The notes below the pieces were generated by a model. It saw only the letters and a program-made list of their open reading frames with translations. It was not told the origin of the DNA and did not search any database. This document shows, piece by piece, positions 57,931 to 64,000 of a stretch of 64,000 nt of DNA (the first letter of the stretch is position 1; each line of letters begins with the position of its first letter). This DNA is from Sipunculus nudus (lineage: Eukaryota; Annelida; Sipuncula; Golfingiida; Sipunculidae). A program made the position numbers and the translations under genes. The stretch is taken from contig CM049317.1 in assembly GCA_026874595.1 (NCBI GenBank), forward strand, positions 45,840,401 through 45,904,400, in the 5' to 3' direction.

Positions 57931-59989
57931 CTGAAAGTTGCATGAAATCAACAATATTATGATTCTTAAACCATGCACAATTTCAACACAGAATATGCTC
58001 ATTGTTTACAACTGACATTACCTTTGTAACAAGGATCCCAGCTCAGCTGTCTGTGTGGGTTAAACAATTCTGACACATGGAAAAAGAGGATAAGAGTTGA
58101 TCTTCTAACTGTGGGTGGCAATACAGTCCAAAATGAATTCCATATAAATTGTTTACAACCACACAGTTTCTTAAAACTAAAATATTTGATCTTCAATGGT
58201 GTCTGTAGGGAGTTATGGGACCACAATCTTAGTAAAACTATATTCTCTCTTTCCCAATGTCAAATAGCAGTCAGCTGAGCTTATAAAACCTGGCTCAGAA
58301 ATTCATTAACAAAAGACATATATATGGGTCACGGTGCTCAGCTGAATACGACCTTGAAGGTAAAAATCTGAAATAATATAAAATGGAGATAAAGTCTGAT
58401 TGGAAGAGGTAATACATGACATGGCTAGTTGATATAATTGGTTTGTATTGATTTGTAAGATATTGTTGCACATAATATTTTGTGATCTGACCTTGTGATT
58501 TCTAATGTTGAAACTGAAGCATGTAAGGAGTTTGTAAACAAGTTTAAATTTTTTATGTATATATTTTTTCCAAAAAAATTATATTTTACAAATTTGTAAA
58601 ACAATAAATATCTAAAATCAAACTTGATTCAGAATACACAATTCTAAATTGCATCTTTATATATCCATAAATTGGCTCCTAAATTATCAAATTACTGCTG
58701 CGTCTAATTATAATTCAGTTTGTTAAATTTATTTAATAGGTGAGATTGACAATGCAAGTGAATACAACACTGGGCCTTAAACTTGACAAATGAAAATTGA
58801 ACAGTACATGTTCATCTTTGCCAGCAGGACCTGATCAATGTAAAGTTGTCAGAAATGCAACAACCAGGTCCTTTCAGGATTTAGATAAAAAGGGGGGGGG
58901 GGAGGGGAAGTGGTACGACCAAGGAAGACTAATGAGTTAACCTGAGAAAGGTCCTCAGATCCAGAAAAGGGGGAGGGTCCAGGGCATAAAAATTGGTTTG
59001 AACCCCTTCACAGTTGTTGCAACTGAATAGGGGTTGGGTCCAGACCCAAGGGGACTTCTTCCCAGAAGCGGATACGGGCGGGGGGGATGTCCAGGGGTCC
59101 ATACCCCCCCCCCCTTCTCTGTCACCGCAACTTTTTTAATAATTCCAGACCAAATTTTACAGCCTGGACCCCTCCTCTTCCGGACCTGGGGACCTTTTTT
59201 CAGGTTTTCTAGTTTCCTCCTTGGTTGGAACCCCCCCCCCCCCTTTCTTAAATCCTAGATCTGCTTCCTCTTTTTAGCAGTTGCCCCCCTCAGTGGAATG
59301 GACTGTACAGGGGATAATGTAGCTGGGATTGAGTGATGCAATCTGTGGTAGAAATCTGTGCATGATGAAAGATCTGGCACTGTTTTTCAATATCATTAAG
59401 TATATGTTGTCTCTGATATATTTAGGTTATAAAAGGAGGGTTGCTCTCTAAAGCTGCCACTCCAATAGTCTGTATTCTATCAAGTAGTGATGGGCCGATC
59501 GATTATAATAAATGATCGACTGAGTTGATGCAAACAATTCAATGATCCATCTTGCAGTGCCACAACTGATTTTAAATGTTTGCATTTAACTTAGGCTTCA
59601 TGAAGAGGATATGTGTGCTTTTATATACATTATATCAACAAACTAGAGAAATTAACTATTTACATTTACTAAAAAAAAACTTAATTCCTTAGTGACAATG
59701 TAGGCCTACATAACACTTGAGATGACATTCCAGTCTATATATGGTTTGAAAGTTCATACTTCTAAACAACCAATTATTTCTGGTTATCAGTCAGTAGAGG
59801 ACAACTAATTTTTACTCAAGAACTATCATGAAATTACAGCTGATTCCAAACACTACTGTCAAGTGCTTTAGATGTCCACTTAATGCGGCTCATGGATGGT
59901 TTGCATTTTATGGATTGCCTCCACTAACCTTGACTTCCAAGGCGTTTCATCTCCTCCACCAGCAGCTGAACCTCATGCTCAACATTCAT
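57746..59989 (-). CDS. ABRACL: ABRACL (costars family) actin-regulatory protein
   Basis: Two coding exons, 59929-59989 and 57746-57930, join in phase 1 to 82 codons including TAA: 81 residues, the same length as human ABRACL. The start MNVEHEVQLLVEEMKRLGS and the core KFGVLFSDDRCANLFEALVG are near-identical to vertebrate proteins; it ends GELLLQGVHDNVEIKLLQE. The costars domain fills the protein. Family members affect actin organisation and cell motility in the cytoplasm. Splice signals are GTTAGT and TTTCAG. A slowly evolving gene and a safe anchor for comparing this region between species. Confidence 0.96.
58258..58380. repeat. Fragmentary ends of the element A/B family in ABRACL intron
   Basis: AGTCAGCTGAGCT (as at the right end of element B) is followed about 60 bp later by ATGGGTCACGGTGCTCAGCTGA (interrupted match to the left end of B). 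No core repeats lie between or beside them. Confidence 0.5.
59929..59989 (-). CDS. ABRACL: ABRACL exon 1 (coding)
   Basis: 61 nt from the ATG, ending in phase 1 before the donor GTTAGT. Confidence 0.93.
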
Positions 59990-60274
59990 GTTCTTGACGG
60001 TTCTGATCCCAGCTCTACAACATTGTATAATACGCTAGCGTTAAAAAGCTGGTCAATACAGGAGTGTTGTACAAGAAATGATTCAGGTTTGGGTTTTAAC
60101 AGGGGTAGTTACTTTGAAGTGGCAGCAGTGGTAGCAGCACTAAGTTACAGAAAGGATGGGCAGTGTAAACCCACTGGCAGTTCTGAACATGGATATGTTC
60201 AAGTAATATTATGTTGTTGACCACTAACACTACCACCACAATGCAGGGACATTTCCTCATAACTGTCAAATCAT

Positions 60275-60470
60275 TACATTGTTACGAAGACAAATTGCTC
60301 AGGGGAAATTCTGGGCCGATCCGGGATTCGAACCCATGTTGGTGGTGCACAAGTCCGGCATGCCAACCGCTTTGCTAGAAAAGCAAGCTTCACTAGCAAG
60401 ACAGTTCGGTCCGCTTTTGTGTCATCCTGTAACACACCACCTCTTAAGAGCATTCTGCTATCAGAACAAG
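60275..60470 (-). mobile_element. tRNA-derived SINE, copy 1
   Basis: Minus strand shows an A-box-like CTAGCAAAGCGGTTGGC and the B box GGGTTCGAATCCCGG about 40 bp later. The tail runs to TTGTCTTCGTAACA. Head similar to 60550-60715. Confidence 0.65.
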
Positions 60471-60549
60471 ACTATTTATCCCAGGAGTCACACTTTTGGT
60501 GAGCTTATTCCCTGGGCCACAATTTTACTGTCACATTGGACAAGCCTCC

Positions 60550-60715
60550 ATTTTGTTACGAAGACAAATTGCTCAGGGGAAAATTTTGGGCCGATCCGGG
60601 ATTCAAACCCATGTTGATGGCGCACAAGTCTGCCGTGCCAACCGCTTCGCTAGAAAAGAAAGTTTCACTAGCAAGACAGTTCGGTCCGCTTTTGTGTCAC
60701 CCCCTAACAACATAC
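60550..60715 (-). mobile_element. tRNA-derived SINE, copy 2
   Basis: Same orientation and family as the copy 277 bp to the left (CTAGCGAAGCGGTTGGC and GGGTTTGAATCCCGG). The B box has one change. Confidence 0.65.
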
Positions 60716-61110
60716 ATAAATTACACACATATAATTATATTGTCATAATATATTTATGTGTGTGTTCATTTTATTTTTACTGTTGCCCCAGTGGATGCCC
60801 ATTAAAAGTTGGCAATTATTCTGTTAAACTTAAATATTATATGAGATCATAAACTAAATAGCGAAAACTTGCATTTACATTTTGCAATCTTCTGTTTCTT
60901 CTTAATCTTCTTGACAAGTTACATGGCCTTTCTCATGGGTCATCACCCTCACTTTATACATTACATTTGTTAGAATATTTAGACACTCAATAACCAATGA
61001 GCAGCTTTTAAATGTAGTTGATGGAGCCAGGCCCAGTTGTGGCTCTGTATTAAAATAGAGCAAGAGGCCTCTGCCATCATTTATCTTGTGGACAGAGCAC
61101 AAACAAGGGT

Positions 61111-63725
61111 CTGCTCAGCACTTGTTATGAGTACTTCTGACCCTGTGTGTTGGGTGAATGTCCTAGTGACCGCATAGAAGGATCTGCTCAGCACTTGTTA
61201 TGATTACTTCTGACCCTCTGTGTTGGGTGAATGTCCTAGTGACTGCATACAAGTGTCTGCTCAGCACTTGTTATGATTACTTCTGACCCTGTGTGTTGGG
61301 TGAATGTCCTAGTGACCGCATACAGGTGTCTGCTCAGCACTTGTTATGAGTACTTCTGACCCTCTGTGTTGGGTGAATGTCCTAGTGACTGCATACAAGT
61401 GTCTGCTCAGCACTTGTTATGATTACTTCTGACCCTGTGTGTTGGGTGAATGTCCTAGTGACCGCATACAGGTGTCTGCTCAGCACTTGTTATGAGTACT
61501 TCTGACCCTGTGTGTTGGGTGAATGTCCTAGTGACTGCATACAAGGGTCTGCTCAGCACTTGTTATGATTACTTCTGACCCTGTGTATTGGGTGAATGTC
61601 CTAGTGACCGCATACAAGGATCTGCTCAGCACTTGTTATGAGTACTTCTGACCCTGTGTGTTGGGTGAATGTCCGAGTGACTGCATACAAGGGTCTGCTC
61701 AGCACTTGTTATGAGTACTTCTGACCCTGTGTAAATTGGAGAATGTCCTAGTGACTGCATACAAGTGTCTGCTCAGCACTTGTTATGAGTACTTCTGACC
61801 CTGTGTGTTGGGTGAATGTCCTAGTGACCGCATACAAGGATCTGCTCAGCACTTGTTATGATTACTTCTGACCCTCTGTGTTGGGTGAATGTCCTAGTGA
61901 CTGCATACAAGTGTCTGCTCAGCACTTGTAATGAGTACTTCTGACCCTGTGTGTTGGGTGAATGTCCTAGTGACCGCATACAAGTGTCTGCTCAGCACTT
62001 GTTATGAGTACTTCTGACCCTGTGTAAATTGGAGAATGTCCTAGTGACTGCATACAAGTGTCTGCTCAGCACTTGTTATGAGTACTTCTGACCCTGTGTG
62101 TTGGGTGAATGTCCTAGTGACCGCATACAAGGATCTGCTCAGCACTTGTTATGATTACTTCTGACCCTGTGTGTTGGGTGAATGTCCTAGTGACTGCATA
62201 CAAGTGTCTGCTCAGCACTTGTAATGAGTACTTCTGACCCTGTGTGTTGGGTGAATGTCCTAGTGACCGCATACAAGGGTCTGCTCAGCACTTGTAATGA
62301 GTACTTCTGACCCTGTGTGTTGGGTGAATGTCCTAGTGTCTGCATACAAGGGTCTGCTCAGCACTTGTTATGATTACTTCTGACCCTGTGTGTTGGGTGA
62401 ATGTCCTAGTGACCGCATACAAGGGTCTGCTCAGCACTTGTTATGATTACTTCTGACCCTGTGTGTTGGGTGAATGTCCTAGTGACCGCATAGAAGGATC
62501 TGCTCAGCACTTGTTATGATTACTTCTGACCCTCTGTGTTGGGTGAATGTCCTAGTGACTGCATACAAGGGTCTGCTCGGCACTTGTTATGATTACTTCT
62601 GACCCTGTGTGTTGGGTGAATGTCCTAGTGACCGCATACAGGTGTCTGCTCAGCACTTGTTATGAGTACTTCTGACCCTCTGTGTTGGGTGAATGTCCTA
62701 GTGACTGCATACAAGTGTCTGCTCAGCACTTGTTATGATTACTACTGACCCTGTGTGTTGGATGAATGTCCTAGTGACCGCATACAGGTGTCTGCTCAGC
62801 ACTTGTTATGAGTACTTCTGACCCTGTGTGTTGGGTGAATGTCCTAGTGACTGCATACAAGGGTCTGCTCATCACTTGTTATGATTACTTCTGACCCTGT
62901 GTATTGGGTGAATGTCCTAGTGACCGCATACAAGGATCTGCTCAGCACTTGTTATGAGTACTTCTGACCCTGTGTGTTGGGTGAATGTCTGAGTGACTGC
63001 ATACAAGGGTCTGCTCAGCACTTGTTATGAGTACTTCTGACCCTGTGTAAATTGGAGAATGTCCTAGTGACTGCATACAAGTGTCTGCTCAGCACTTGTT
63101 ATGAGTACTTCTGACCCTGTGTGTTGGGTGAATGTCCTAGTGACCACATACAAGGATCTGCTCAGCACTTGTTATGATTACTTCTGACCCTGTGTGTTGG
63201 GTGAATGTCCTAGTGACTGCATACAAGTGTCTGCTCAGCACTTGTAATGAGTACTTCTGACCCTGTGTGTTGGGTGAATGTCCTAGTGACCGCATACAAG
63301 TGTCTGCTCAGCACTTGTTATGAGTACTTCTGACCCTGTGTAAATTGGAGAATGTCCTAGTGACTGCATACAAGGGTCTGCTCAGCACTTGTTATGATTA
63401 CTTCTGACCCTGTGTGTTGGGTGAATGTCCTAGTGACCGCATACAAGGGTCTGCTCGGCACTTGTTATGAGTACTTGAGACCCTGTGTGTTGGGTGAATG
63501 TCCTAGTGACTGCATACAAGTGTCTGCTCAGCACTTGTTATGAGTACTTCTGACCCTGTGTGTCAGGTAAATGTCCTAGTGACCGCATACAAGGGTCTGC
63601 CTAGCTCTTGTCATGAGTACTTCTGACGCTGTGTGTCAGGTAAATGTCCTAGTGACCGCATACAAGGGTCTGCTCAGCACTTGTTATGAGTACTTCTGAC
63701 CCTGTGTGTTAGGTAAATGTCCTAG
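61111..63725 (+). repeat. 73-bp satellite, about 36 copies arranged as two 18-unit blocks
   Basis: The unit starts CTGCTCAGCACTTGTTATGA. Starts at 61111, 61184 and 61257 give the 73-bp period. Rare variants recur exactly 1316 bp apart: CGCATAG at 61171 and 62487, GTATTGGG at 61585 and 62901, GTAAATTGGA at 61731 and 63047 and again at 62024 and 63340. Confidence 0.95.
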
Positions 63726-63745
63726 TGACTAGACCACTGGTTACA

Positions 63746-63852
63746 CAATATTGTTTCAGCCTGAGAGCTGCATGTATAACATTTATGGTGGGCAGGCCAG
63801 GAGGTCAGCAGTGATGATGTAACACAGGCACACCACTGGCTGAAACAATATG
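63746..63852. repeat. Stem-loop flanking the satellite
   Basis: CAATATTGTTTCAGCC (63746-63761) and GGCTGAAACAATATG (63838-63852) are inverted copies around a 76-base loop. Confidence 0.7.
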
Positions 63853-64000
63853 CCAGCTCATTGTATAGTCTACAAAGCAAAAACTGGGTCCTTTGTTGCC
63901 ATGCCTGTGTGACCTTTAACCTAGCCACCAAGGGTGACTAAAATGTTAAATATATACAAAACAAGTCATGTTCCCGCTACAATTTACAAATATGTACTTA

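Larger units (their letters stand above)
61026..63893. mobile_element. TIR-bounded element whose interior is a satellite array
   Basis: The left end (GGCCCAGTTGTGGCTCTG, then CCTCTGCCATCATTTATCT) matches the first 80 bp of the MITE at 41485. At the right, GCAAAAACTGGGTCC is a degenerate inverted end, and GCAGTGATGATGTAACA (about 63813) matches the same MITE in inverted orientation. Between them lies the 73-bp array. Confidence 0.55.

Noticed and set aside
59034-59258. Pro-rich 74-codon ORF
   Set aside because: Made by poly-C and poly-G runs in the ABRACL intron; no conservation expected.
59828-60220. Plus-strand 130-codon ORF
   Set aside because: Covers ABRACL exon 1 antisense; the minus-strand reading is a conserved gene.
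61111-63725. CRISPR-like regular spacing of repeats
   Set aside because: The units are directly abutting with no unique spacers; it is a eukaryotic satellite.

Overview
The window is nuclear DNA from an animal, most likely a bivalve or related mollusc. The genes have spliced, GT-AG introns. Two are conserved animal genes (an 81-residue ABRACL/costars protein and an NCBP2AS2 homologue). The repeats are pearl/CvA-like (HINE) elements with long tandem cores, DIRS, MULE and hAT elements and tRNA-derived SINEs. The species assignment is inference; no ribosomal or mitochondrial marker is present. Layout: 1-3060, a tandem-core repeat element cut by the window edge. 3281-8331 (-), lectin receptor gene 1 with nine exons found and the 3' end missing. 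8332-11191, intergenic with one unexplained ORF. 11192-28200 (-), lectin receptor gene 2, complete, 15 coding exons, 677 residues; its large introns hold MITEs, a 41-bp minisatellite and a long inverted repeat. 28201-32050, intergenic with a SINE. 32050-35135 (-), a degraded DIRS-like retrotransposon. 35792-37921, a MULE transposon with about 100-bp TIRs and a broken transposase. 40793-53411 (+), NCBP2AS2-like gene of four exons with an 11-kb first intron holding two MITEs and a 6.6-kb tandem-core repeat element (about 43310-49930). 54233-56276, a non-autonomous hAT with a perfect 8-bp target duplication. 57746-59989 (-), ABRACL, two exons. 60270-60715, two SINEs. 61026-63893, a TIR-bounded element filled by about 36 copies of a 73-bp satellite. 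The main biology is the tandem pair of lectin genes. Both encode a signal peptide, a first C-type lectin domain (CTLD1), a WSC domain, a second CTLD, a Ser/Thr-rich stalk, one transmembrane helix and, in gene 2, a short basic tail. In both paralogues the WSC domain is not beside CTLD1. Its two exons sit inside it, between the exons for the first and second halves of the lectin fold, and the cassette is phase 1 at both ends. The genes can therefore encode either a lectin fold with a WSC domain inserted in it or, if the cassette is skipped, an uninterrupted CTLD1, with the frame intact either way. I know of no described receptor of this kind, and it is the best candidate here for an undescribed system. 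Gene 2 has also expanded its stalk into six small frame-neutral exons, and the end of its second WSC exon, splice donor included, has been copied into a tandem array inside the next intron. All exon borders were read by eye from GT-AG signals, frame and paralogue comparison; no transcript data were available.
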